In this document: positions 1 through 6,516 of the stretch, one piece after another
How the letters are laid out: every line of letters begins with the position of its first letter
How positions within the stretch are numbered: the first letter of the stretch is position 1
From: Cuniculiplasma sp.
GTDB taxonomy: Archaea > Thermoplasmatota > Thermoplasmata > Thermoplasmatales > Thermoplasmataceae
Direction of reading: 5' to 3'
DNA length: 10,198 nt
Assembly (NCBI GenBank): GCA_023256455.1
Contig: JAGDXN010000060.1
Coordinates: 3,695-13,892, forward strand
Notes under the pieces: model-generated
The model's database searches: none
Told to the model about the DNA's origin: nothing
What the model saw: the letters and a program-made list of their open reading frames with translations, nothing else
Translations under genes and position numbers: made by a program

Positions 1-236
1 GTTGCTACTGAGTGATACAGGTGCCTTGGAACATTTTTCATTAAAAAACTGTAAAGTTCCTGCCTGGCATTTGACTCACTAAAGGAGATATGCCTTGTCA
101 TGGTGCCGTTAAAGGGAATATAGCCTATTTCCCTTTTTGATAGTTGAGGCGCATAAACCCTCTTTTCCTCACGATAATATTCGGAAAACTTTTTTCTTAA
201 AAATTCGATCTGATCCAATAAGAGAAAATGATACAT
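1..236 (-). CDS. priS: DNA primase small (catalytic) subunit PriS, N-terminal part, cut by window edge
   Basis: This is the 5' part of a minus-strand gene that continues beyond base 1, with about 78 residues visible. The reading frame is open from the ATG at 236 to the edge, and a stop lies just upstream at 240-242. The translation contains FLRKKFSEYYREE, then KREIGYIPFNGTMTRHISF, then FLMKNVPRHLYHSVA. These match the start of archaeal PriS: a YY-containing helix, a 'RE-x-G' motif, M-x-RH-x-SF, and FL...PRH-x-Y-x-S. PriS synthesises primers for replication as a complex with PriL. Its catalytic aspartates lie further on and are outside the window. The start is uncertain. ATG 236 gives a hydrophobic YHFLLL lead, whereas TTG 218 gives a more typical PriS N-terminus (DQIEFLRKKF) and places an AT-rich TATA-like box about 26 bases upstream. 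It is divergent from the S53 peptidase gene. The family call is from recognised motifs. Confidence 0.82.
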   Translation of the reverse strand, partial: MYHFLLLDQIEFLRKKFSEYYREEKRVYAPQLSKREIGYIPFNGTMTRHISFSESNARQELYSFLMKNVPRHLYHSVA

Positions 237-247
237 ATATTAATAAA
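234..247. promoter_or_regulatory. Shared divergent TATA-like element between priS and the S53 peptidase gene
   Basis: The near-palindromic AT block catatattaataa lies in the very short gap between two divergent genes. Its centre is about 26 bases before the peptidase ATG at 266, which suits a leaderless archaeal transcript. Read on the other strand it is about 26 bases before the alternative priS start, TTG 218. No Shine-Dalgarno-like sequence precedes ATG 266. Use in both directions is inference from spacing. Confidence 0.5.
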
Positions 248-265
248 ATTTCCAATTGGGGTTTA

Positions 266-3200
266 ATGAGTAAAAAGATCTTAACAATATTTATTTTACT
301 TATACTATTAATGAGTTCCATAATTATCCTGCAATCCTCAGACTCTGGTAGCGGGGATGCAAAATCAAAACTTCACGTTCAATATTATGGCAACATAACG
401 GTGAATAATAAGGGGATAGATCCATGGAAAATATTCGCCAAACCATACATTTCCTATACTCCCCAACCTGCATTCCCTACAGGAGAACCTCCCTTCTTCG
501 CTTACGAAATAAAACAGGCATATAATCTGACCACCCTTGAAAATAAAGGTTTCATGGGGCAGGGAATGAAAGTGGCAATAGTTGACGCCTATGGTGATCC
601 CTATTTGAATTATGATGTGGCATCATTTAACGCCTACGAAGGACTCCCATCTGCCAACATATCTGTAATTGAGCCATATGGAGCACCATCAACATATAAC
701 CAGAGCTGGGCCATAGAGACGTCCACCGATGTGGAATGGTTCCATGCCATGGCTCCCCTTGCCAAGATTTTTCTAGTTATAGTTCCAACGGCTGCAGTGG
801 GATATCTTCAGGCTGGAATAAATTATACCATACAGAATCTCTCTGTGAATGAAATTAGTTTGAGCTGGGGAATACCTGAAAATGACCTGGGGAGCAATCT
901 GGTTCAGATATACAACAGTGACTTCAAGATAGCTGCTGAAAGGAATATTGGCATATTTGCGGCTTCTGGGGACCAGGGGGCATATGATGGCACTAAAACA
1001 CTCACAGTAAATTTTCCTGCAGCCGATCCCTATGTGACCTCTGTCGGTGGGGATTCCCTGTATATTCTGAATGGTAAATATGGCGAATATGCCTGGTCAG
1101 GGAGTGGGGGAGGCTTCAGCCAATACTTTGCAACACCATCCTATCAGAAAGCTCCTGGATATTCCGGAACAAATCTGGGCATACCGGATATATCCATGGA
1201 CGCAAATCCAAATCAAGGAGGTGTAAGGGTTTTTGCGGGAGCAGGTTGCTATGTGATTGGGGGGACCAGTCTTGCCACACCCATGGTTGCTGCATCTGCC
1301 ATAATCATATCCCAGTATCTTCACAGGAATCTTGGCTTCTTTGCACCCTATCTGTATGCCATTGCCAATACAAATCAGTATGGAAAAGCCATAATTCCTG
1401 TATACGGAGGAAATAATGGCTATTATATCGCAACTCATAGCTGGAATCCAGTTACAGGCCTGGGCTCAATGAATGTGGGCAGGCTTGCAATGGATCTAAA
1501 GAGTCTTCTTGGGCCATACGGTTCTGCTGCATATTATGGGGTTCAAAGGAACAGCACCTTTTCAATGTCTGCATCTGTAAATATAAGTTCGGACCCCAAT
1601 CTCTCCACCGGACAGAACTCTTACAGCGGCATTGGACTGTTCAGTAATATGTCAGGGGGCATAATCCTTTCAGGAGGACTTATGGTAAACAGTTCAGGAT
1701 ATTACTTCTACGGAGAGATAGGAGATCACAGAAGTTATGAAAAATTAGGCTCTGGTGAAAAATATCTGAATAACACCATAGCAATAAATTTCAACATTTC
1801 CAGCATTTCAATCATCGATGGGAAGCAGAGTTTTCATTTCAGCGCCTTTCCCTATGATATCTATAATTCACAATTCATATCGTACCAATCGGTTTGCAGA
1901 CCAGTCCTACCCTTGCCAGAGGGAATAAACTCTTCAGTGTATAATTTCACTCTTTCATCTGGAAAGATAAAAGTGGGAAGTTATGTGCCTGAAGGATTTT
2001 TTTCTCTGGCGCCCTTCAATGAAGGTTACCTTTCAATGGTTTCAGGAATCTTGAGGGGAAAGACAGTCCATTTTATGAATGGTTCAAGCCCATACATGAA
2101 AACCTATCCTCCCTCATCAAACATATTCACCATAGAACAGGGACAGAACGTGGAGCTGAATTTCACAAAAAATATAAAATATGAGATAAACGGTATTCCT
2201 GAGACAGGCAGAACCTACAGCTTAAGTTCTGGAGGCACATATAATTTAACATTTACATACAATTCAACTCTGCAATATTACAACATCCTTATGCCATCCT
2301 TCGTTCCATCAAATCTGTATTTGCAATACAATTCATCCAGTTATTTTTCTGCCAATTTCACAGGCTGGCTTGATTACCTAACTCCTATTAACGCAAGTCA
2401 GAGTCTTGCATTTTCAAGAATAGGCTCAGAAAGCAACATAACTCTTGATTCCACGGGCTTCTACCAGTTCAATGGAATCGTTCCTGGAAAGGCGTCTTCG
2501 GTAAGGATTGAGGAAAAGACAGTAAATGTAAGCATGAATATTTCCCCGGCAGACGCCAGAGTGTTCTTTAACGGTACAAATATGACTGTTGCATATCCCT
2601 ATGAGGAATCGCTCATCCCTGCCCAGTACAATCTTAGCATATCAGCTCCATATTTCAAAAACTCCTCAGCTTCAATTAAACTTATTCCAAATCAGAACGT
2701 TATTTATGCGCCCTTTAATCTTACGGGAGAAACAGGAGGCAGCCTGATTACTGGATATGTTACAAATGAATTTTACAGCGCCCTTAACAATCTTAATGTG
2801 CCTGTGAGAGGTGTGAGAATAACTTACAATGGGTCCGATTATGCCTATTCAGACGTCAATGGACAGTATAGCCTTTGGGTTCCCGACGGTGCAGTTAAGC
2901 TGTATGTAACCGATCCCTATTTCCATAATTACACAGTCAATCTGACTATATCTTCCAATATAACTCACAACATAACGCTGTATCCCATATACAGGACATT
3001 AAGCAAAAATCCACCGGAGGTGACAATTACAAGAATAGTTCCCTTACTCTTTTTCACATCCTATGTTTCATGGTCCACCAATATTGGTCAGGACATAAAA
3101 TATTTCCAGATATTTTACAGGCAGTCCGGGCAGGGGAACTGGAGCGTAATAAGAACGTCCTCTTCCAGTTCAGACGTTTTTATTAACGGAATATACCCAT

Positions 3201-3412
3201 GGAACACCTATGAGGTGATGGTTTCTGCAATGCTTAAAGACAATGTATCCATCAACTCAACAATTCAGAAGATTTCCTATCAAAATCCAATTTATCCTCT
3301 GCTCAGTTCACTCATATACCTGGGCATAATTCTTTACATATATGTTGTTATAAATTATTTCAAAAAGAGGAAGAAAAGAAAGGAAATGGAAAAAAGATTT
3401 TTTGAAGATTGA
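266..3412 (+). CDS. Membrane-anchored secreted S53 (sedolisin/kumamolisin-like) serine-carboxyl peptidase with long beta-rich C-terminal region
   Basis: A 1048-residue extracellular acid peptidase. Residues 4-22 form a hydrophobic signal or anchor segment after MSKK. The catalytic domain covers roughly residues 70-412 and shows the S53 set: Glu151 and Asp155 in ETSTD, oxyanion Asp236 in AASGDQG, and nucleophile Ser335 in GGTSLATP. The Ca-site-like WNPVTGLGS near residue 393 has Asn where Asp is usual. Only about 50 residues lie between the anchor and the domain, so the usual pro-kumamolisin prodomain is absent. Residues 413-1010 look like serial beta domains, including a carboxypeptidase-regulatory-like unit (about 827-907) and an Fn3-like unit (about 915-1002). 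A second membrane segment (about 1010-1032) is followed by a basic tail, KKRKKRKEMEKR. I count about 38 N-x-S/T sequons. ATG 266 was chosen because the signal segment follows it and a TATA-like box lies 26 bases upstream; an upstream TTG at 137 would overlap priS. Likely role: digesting external protein at low pH. Confidence 0.85.
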   Translation: MSKKILTIFILLILLMSSIIILQSSDSGSGDAKSKLHVQYYGNITVNNKGIDPWKIFAKPYISYTPQPAFPTGEPPFFAYEIKQAYNLTTLENKGFMGQGMKVAIVDAYGDPYLNYDVASFNAYEGLPSANISVIEPYGAPSTYNQSWAIETSTDVEWFHAMAPLAKIFLVIVPTAAVGYLQAGINYTIQNLSVNEISLSWGIPENDLGSNLVQIYNSDFKIAAERNIGIFAASGDQGAYDGTKTLTVNFPAADPYVTSVGGDSLYILNGKYGEYAWSGSGGGFSQYFATPSYQKAPGYSGTNLGIPDISMDANPNQGGVRVFAGAGCYVIGGTSLATPMVAASAIIISQYLHRNLGFFAPYLYAIANTNQYGKAIIPVYGGNNGYYIATHSWNPVTGLGSMNVGRLAMDLKSLLGPYGSAAYYGVQRNSTFSMSASVNISSDPNLSTGQNSYSGIGLFSNMSGGIILSGGLMVNSSGYYFYGEIGDHRSYEKLGSGEKYLNNTIAINFNISSISIIDGKQSFHFSAFPYDIYNSQFISYQSVCRPVLPLPEGINSSVYNFTLSSGKIKVGSYVPEGFFSLAPFNEGYLSMVSGILRGKTVHFMNGSSPYMKTYPPSSNIFTIEQGQNVELNFTKNIKYEINGIPETGRTYSLSSGGTYNLTFTYNSTLQYYNILMPSFVPSNLYLQYNSSSYFSANFTGWLDYLTPINASQSLAFSRIGSESNITLDSTGFYQFNGIVPGKASSVRIEEKTVNVSMNISPADARVFFNGTNMTVAYPYEESLIPAQYNLSISAPYFKNSSASIKLIPNQNVIYAPFNLTGETGGSLITGYVTNEFYSALNNLNVPVRGVRITYNGSDYAYSDVNGQYSLWVPDGAVKLYVTDPYFHNYTVNLTISSNITHNITLYPIYRTLSKNPPEVTITRIVPLLFFTSYVSWSTNIGQDIKYFQIFYRQSGQGNWSVIRTSSSSSDVFINGIYPWNTYEVMVSAMLKDNVSINSTIQKISYQNPIYPLLSSLIYLGIILYIYVVINYFKKRKKRKEMEKRFFED

Positions 3413-3418
3413 GAAAAT

Positions 3419-3440
3419 AATTTAAATTTTTTTTAAATTT
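3419..3440 (+). terminator. AT-only hairpin with T8 run between convergent genes
   Basis: AATTTAAA (3419-3426) pairs with TTTAAATT (3432-3439), and T8 occupies 3427-3434. It begins 7 bases after the peptidase stop and ends just before the convergent dehydrogenase stop. The T run fits archaeal U-tract termination of the plus-strand gene. The stem is all A-T and so weak, and the T run overlaps the stem. Confidence 0.45.
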
Positions 3441-3446
3441 GCAAAA

Positions 3447-4988
3447 TCATTCTACGTTAAACTGTACACCCTGGGCAAGTGGAATATCTTTGCCATAGTT
3501 CTTGGTAACGGTCTGCCTTCTCATATAGGCTTTCCATGCATCGCTTCCACTTTCTCTTCCACCACCGGTATCCTTCTCACCACCAAAGGCTCCACCTATT
3601 TCTGCGCCTGCTGTAGATGTATTTACATTAGCAATTCCGCAATCTGAACCTCTTGCTGAAAGGAAGTATTCCTCCTCTCTCAAATCCGTGGTAAAAATTG
3701 CCGATGAAAGGCCCTGTGGAACATTGTTGTGTATTCTCATTGCCTCTTCCATTGTGGAATATTTGAACATATACAGAATGGGAGCAAAAGTTTCCTCCTT
3801 TGTGATCTCCATACCTTCTTTGGCCTCTATGATTGTTGGTGCAACATAATATCCCTTTTTTCTTTCCAGCACCTTATTTCCTGTGATTACCTTTCCGCCC
3901 TGTTCTATGGCCTTCGATATTGCCTTTTCATAATCCTCAACTGCACCCTCATCAATCATGGGGCCGACGATGACTCCATCTTCCAGAGGGTTTCCAGTTT
4001 TGGCCTTCTCATAGATTTCCTTAAGCTTTTCCCTGAACTCATCATATATCTTTTCGTTGACCACAACCCTTCTGGTGCTTGTGCATCTCTGCCCTGCAGT
4101 GGCAAGTGCCCCAAAGGCCACGCCTTTCAAGGCGATCTTCATGTCAGCCTTTTCGCTAACAATGGCGCAATTGTTCCCTCCAAGTTCGAGTATGGTTTTC
4201 CCAAGTCTTGAGGCAACCTTCTCAGCAAGATGCTTCCCTGTCTTCACTGAACCCGTAAAGGATATGAGTGGGAGGGATCTATCTTCCGCCATAAGTTCAC
4301 CTATTTCCCTACCCCTTCCATTCACAAGGGCAAATATGGGTGGAATACTGTTCTTCTCCATTATGTCCTGTATGACTCTCATTACTGCTACAGAAGTCAG
4401 TGCAGCCTTGCTTGAGGGTTTCCACAGCACTGTATCTCCTACGGTTGCCGCAATAAAAGCGTTCCATGACCACACAGCTGAGGGGAAGTTAAATGCGCTT
4501 ATCACTCCTATTACTCCCAATGGGACATACTGTTCATAAAGCCTGTGATAGGGTCTCTCACTTGCCATGGTAAGGCCATAAATTTGCCTTCCCAGTCCCG
4601 TTGCAAAATATCCTACGTCTATCATTTCCTGAATTTCGCCCTGACCCTCTGTGGTGACCTTTCCAACTTCCAGAGAAACAATCTTTCCCAGAAGTTCCTT
4701 CTTTTCCCTTATTCCATCGGAAATATCCTTAATGGCCAGTGATCTTTTTGGCGCAGGAGTCTCTGACCACTCTATGAACTCCTTTTCCATCATCCTTACC
4801 GCTTTTTTATAATCATCTGGTGTTCCAACAGAAACTCTTCCAAGGTAGGTGCCATCTATGGGACTTCTTACCTCTATGGAATTTTCTTCTTTATATTCAG
4901 TCCATTTTCCATAAAAAACTCCGGAATTATTTTCCATCAGACCCAGTTTTTCAAAGGTCTCGTCTCTGATCTCCTTAATGCTCTTCAT
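3447..4988 (-). CDS. ALDH7-type (antiquitin-like) NAD(P)-dependent aldehyde dehydrogenase
   Basis: A 513-residue cytosolic aldehyde dehydrogenase that oxidises an aldehyde to the acid with NAD(P). With the ATG at 4988 the catalytic residues take near-classical ALDH numbers: Asn167 in AFNFP, Lys190 in LWKPS, Glu268 in LELGG and nucleophile Cys302 in GQRCTSTRR. The family is ALDH7: LGRQIYGLTM-x-SERP, ISAFNFPSAVW, and GGAFGG followed by GGGRESGSDAWK-x-YMRR near the end. ALDH7A1 acts on alpha-aminoadipic semialdehyde in lysine breakdown. The residues known to bind its carboxylate end, Glu in GEIQE (about 118) and Arg301 before the Cys, are both present, so a related acidic semialdehyde is plausible but unproven. 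A TTG at 5006 would add six residues (MKNISF) and lies about 24 bases from the TATA-like box; I prefer ATG 4988. It appears monocistronic and converges on the peptidase gene. Confidence 0.93.
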   Translation of the reverse strand: MKSIKEIRDETFEKLGLMENNSGVFYGKWTEYKEENSIEVRSPIDGTYLGRVSVGTPDDYKKAVRMMEKEFIEWSETPAPKRSLAIKDISDGIREKKELLGKIVSLEVGKVTTEGQGEIQEMIDVGYFATGLGRQIYGLTMASERPYHRLYEQYVPLGVIGVISAFNFPSAVWSWNAFIAATVGDTVLWKPSSKAALTSVAVMRVIQDIMEKNSIPPIFALVNGRGREIGELMAEDRSLPLISFTGSVKTGKHLAEKVASRLGKTILELGGNNCAIVSEKADMKIALKGVAFGALATAGQRCTSTRRVVVNEKIYDEFREKLKEIYEKAKTGNPLEDGVIVGPMIDEGAVEDYEKAISKAIEQGGKVITGNKVLERKKGYYVAPTIIEAKEGMEITKEETFAPILYMFKYSTMEEAMRIHNNVPQGLSSAIFTTDLREEEYFLSARGSDCGIANVNTSTAGAEIGGAFGGEKDTGGGRESGSDAWKAYMRRQTVTKNYGKDIPLAQGVQFNVE

Positions 4989-5025
4989 AAAGGATATATT
5001 TTTCAAACCTTATTATCTGTAACGG

Positions 5026-5035
5026 TTTTTTAAAT
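5026..5035 (-). promoter_or_regulatory. TATA-like box of the aldehyde dehydrogenase gene
   Basis: On the minus strand this reads atttaaaaaa. It lies about 42 bases before ATG 4988 and about 24 before TTG 5006. It therefore predicts either a roughly 16-base leader to the ATG or a leaderless TTG start. No clear Shine-Dalgarno sequence precedes either start. Confidence 0.4.
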
Positions 5036-5120
5036 CCCCCGGAAAAGGAAAATAATGGATTAAAAATGAAATGACAATTCCTATTAAATGACATTGAATA
5101 TGAAATATTCTTTTGTATAT

Positions 5121-5139
5121 AAAAAAGGGTTAATCCTTT
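5121..5139 (-). terminator. Hairpin plus T6 after the prenyl synthase/ArsA/66-residue operon
   Basis: On the minus strand AAAGG pairs with CCTTT around a 6-base loop (ATTAAC), and the stem runs into TTTTTT. It starts 11 bases after the stop of the 66-residue gene. The stem is short (5 bp), so the T run may be the working signal, as is common in archaea. Confidence 0.45.
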
Positions 5140-5149
5140 CCTGAGGTTT

Positions 5150-5350
5150 TCACTTAATATTTATTTTCTTTATCTCTTTTGGTTCATCATTTGCCTTGTC
5201 CAGAAGTTTCTTCCCAAGGTCTACTATTTCCTCGGTAGCCCCTTTAAAAAGAGAGAGTATATCTATCATACCCTCCTTCAGTTCTGGCAATTCCAGGTCA
5301 ATCTCAAAGTGAATTCTTCCGTTCTTCCCACCTATTGTTTTCTCTACCAT
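5150..5350 (-). CDS. Small protein of unknown function, last gene of the prenyl synthase-ArsA operon
   Basis: A 66-residue protein that I do not recognise. The first third (KTIGGKNGRIHFEIDLELPE) reads as beta-prone, residues about 23-52 as a charged amphipathic helix, and the tail is Lys-rich (KEIKKINIK). It has no membrane segment, Cys or signal peptide. Its ATG lies one base after the ArsA-like stop (TAA-A-ATG), and GGTG, a Shine-Dalgarno match, sits just before that stop, so translation is probably coupled. This supports a real gene despite its size. The stretch FEIDLELPELKEGMIDI faintly recalls an Hsp20 strand pattern, but that is too weak to assign. A function tied to the ATPase is inference from the operon only. 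Confidence 0.72.
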   Translation of the reverse strand: MVEKTIGGKNGRIHFEIDLELPELKEGMIDILSLFKGATEEIVDLGKKLLDKANDEPKEIKKINIK

Positions 5351-5351
5351 T

Positions 5352-6515
5352 TTACACCATCTCTATAACAAGTTTTCCCTTATTAAATTCTGCGTTTTCA
5401 GGACTCAAATCTGCCATGGACTGGGGGAGAAAAAATACTCTTCTCCAATTATCTATCTGGACAATCAGCTCTCCGCCCCTGTTATGCAGATCAAGGTTTT
5501 CCTTTTTCGCAAATGGAACCTTCATCCTCACAAACTTCTTATTTCCCTTGACTTCAAACTCCACAGGAGGTTCAATATTGGAAAGTATATCCCACGGCTT
5601 CATATTTCCGTATATGTTTTTTCCCATTTTTTGAAGTCTCTTCATCCCAGTGGGTTCCTCATCGTCCATGGGGAGTTTGAATATTTTTATGTCTCCAAAT
5701 GCATCCTCTATCTCCTTAATGATCTGTTCCTGTGAATGTCTCCACTTTGTCAAAAATTCCCCCGAATTTTCCTGATATATTTTGTTGATTATTAGGGCAT
5801 CCACGGAATAGCCGTACATTAGGAGATAGGTATATGCTCTCTTTGTCTCATTGAATGACATCATGTCAGGGTTGCACACAAGCCTTATGGTTGTTTTTGA
5901 CGAATCTGAAAGTATATCCTTCACATCCCTCATCTGGCTGTACAGTTCTTCAATACTGGCAAAAACCGTGTCGTCAGGTATGGGAAGGTTAAGGAAAGGC
6001 TTCATTAGTGGTCTCATGATTTTTGCGGTTTTCCTGCTTATGGGGAAAAGCCTTTCCATATACCATGAAAAAGCCTCAGGAAATGACAGGAGCTTCAATG
6101 ATTCGCCGGTTGGAGCTGTATCCATCACTATGACATCATAGGTATTTTCCATTGCATACTGTCTTATGTAAAGAAGCTGTGAGGCCTCATCGAAACCTGG
6201 AAGAGTAGCTATCTCCTCAGCTGCTATCCCCTCCACACCCTGTGACCTCATTAAGGATGTCAGGTACAGTTTCAATTTATCCCAGTATTTTTTAATTGCC
6301 TCTGTTACACTTATCTCCTGAAGGTACAGATTTTCCATAACCTTTTTTGGCTCCGATCCTATTTCTATGTTAAATGCATCCCTAAGGCTATGGGCCGGAT
6401 CTGTGGATATAATCAGCGTCTTCTTTCCTTCCATGGCACTGAGCAACCCTGTGGCCGCTGAAACGCTTGTCTTTCCGACTCCACCCTTTCCTGTAAAAAG
6501 TATAATTCTTGTCAT
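5352..6515 (-). CDS. ArsA/Get3-family ATPase with C-terminal Hsp20-like (alpha-crystallin) domain, Get3d-like
   Basis: A 387-residue cytosolic P-loop ATPase of the deviant Walker A (SIMIBI) class. It has GKGGVGKT at residues 9-16, switch I DPAHS at 39-43, and switch II DTAPTG at 132-137 followed by LKLLSFPE. From about residue 313 to the end (FEVKGNKKFVRMKV ... ELIVQIDNWRRVFFLP ... GKLVIEMV) a beta-rich domain fits the ArsA_HSP20 / alpha-crystallin type found at the end of Get3d-like proteins. The CxxC zinc motif of Get3 and the metal cysteines of arsenite pumps are absent: I find a single Cys, in LVCNPD. Arsenite transport is therefore unlikely, despite the common 'arsenical pump' label. Get3 chaperones tail-anchored membrane proteins, but the clients of Get3d-like proteins are unclear. 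The ATG follows the prenyl synthase stop by one base, with a GGAT Shine-Dalgarno-like site before it. Confidence 0.9.
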   Translation of the reverse strand: MTRIILFTGKGGVGKTSVSAATGLLSAMEGKKTLIISTDPAHSLRDAFNIEIGSEPKKVMENLYLQEISVTEAIKKYWDKLKLYLTSLMRSQGVEGIAAEEIATLPGFDEASQLLYIRQYAMENTYDVIVMDTAPTGESLKLLSFPEAFSWYMERLFPISRKTAKIMRPLMKPFLNLPIPDDTVFASIEELYSQMRDVKDILSDSSKTTIRLVCNPDMMSFNETKRAYTYLLMYGYSVDALIINKIYQENSGEFLTKWRHSQEQIIKEIEDAFGDIKIFKLPMDDEEPTGMKRLQKMGKNIYGNMKPWDILSNIEPPVEFEVKGNKKFVRMKVPFAKKENLDLHNRGGELIVQIDNWRRVFFLPQSMADLSPENAEFNKGKLVIEMV

Positions 6516-6516
6516 T

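Noticed and set aside
137..265. N-terminal extension of the S53 peptidase from a TTG at 137
   Set aside because: It lies antisense to the primase coding sequence, puts 43 hydrophilic residues before an obvious signal segment, and ignores the TATA-like box 26 bases before ATG 266.
1097..1438. Minus-strand open frame of 113 residues inside the peptidase gene
   Set aside because: It is antisense to the conserved catalytic core, with no recognisable family and no promoter.
3729..4742. Plus-strand open frames opposite the aldehyde dehydrogenase
   Set aside because: They overlap each other and a clearly real ALDH7 gene, and their residue content (Cys, Ser and Phe runs) is typical of antisense shadows.
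5352..6515. Arsenite pump ATPase function
   Set aside because: The metal-binding cysteines of true ArsA are missing, no arsB/arsR-like gene is nearby, and the protein has the single ATPase unit plus Hsp20-like tail of the Get3d-like group.
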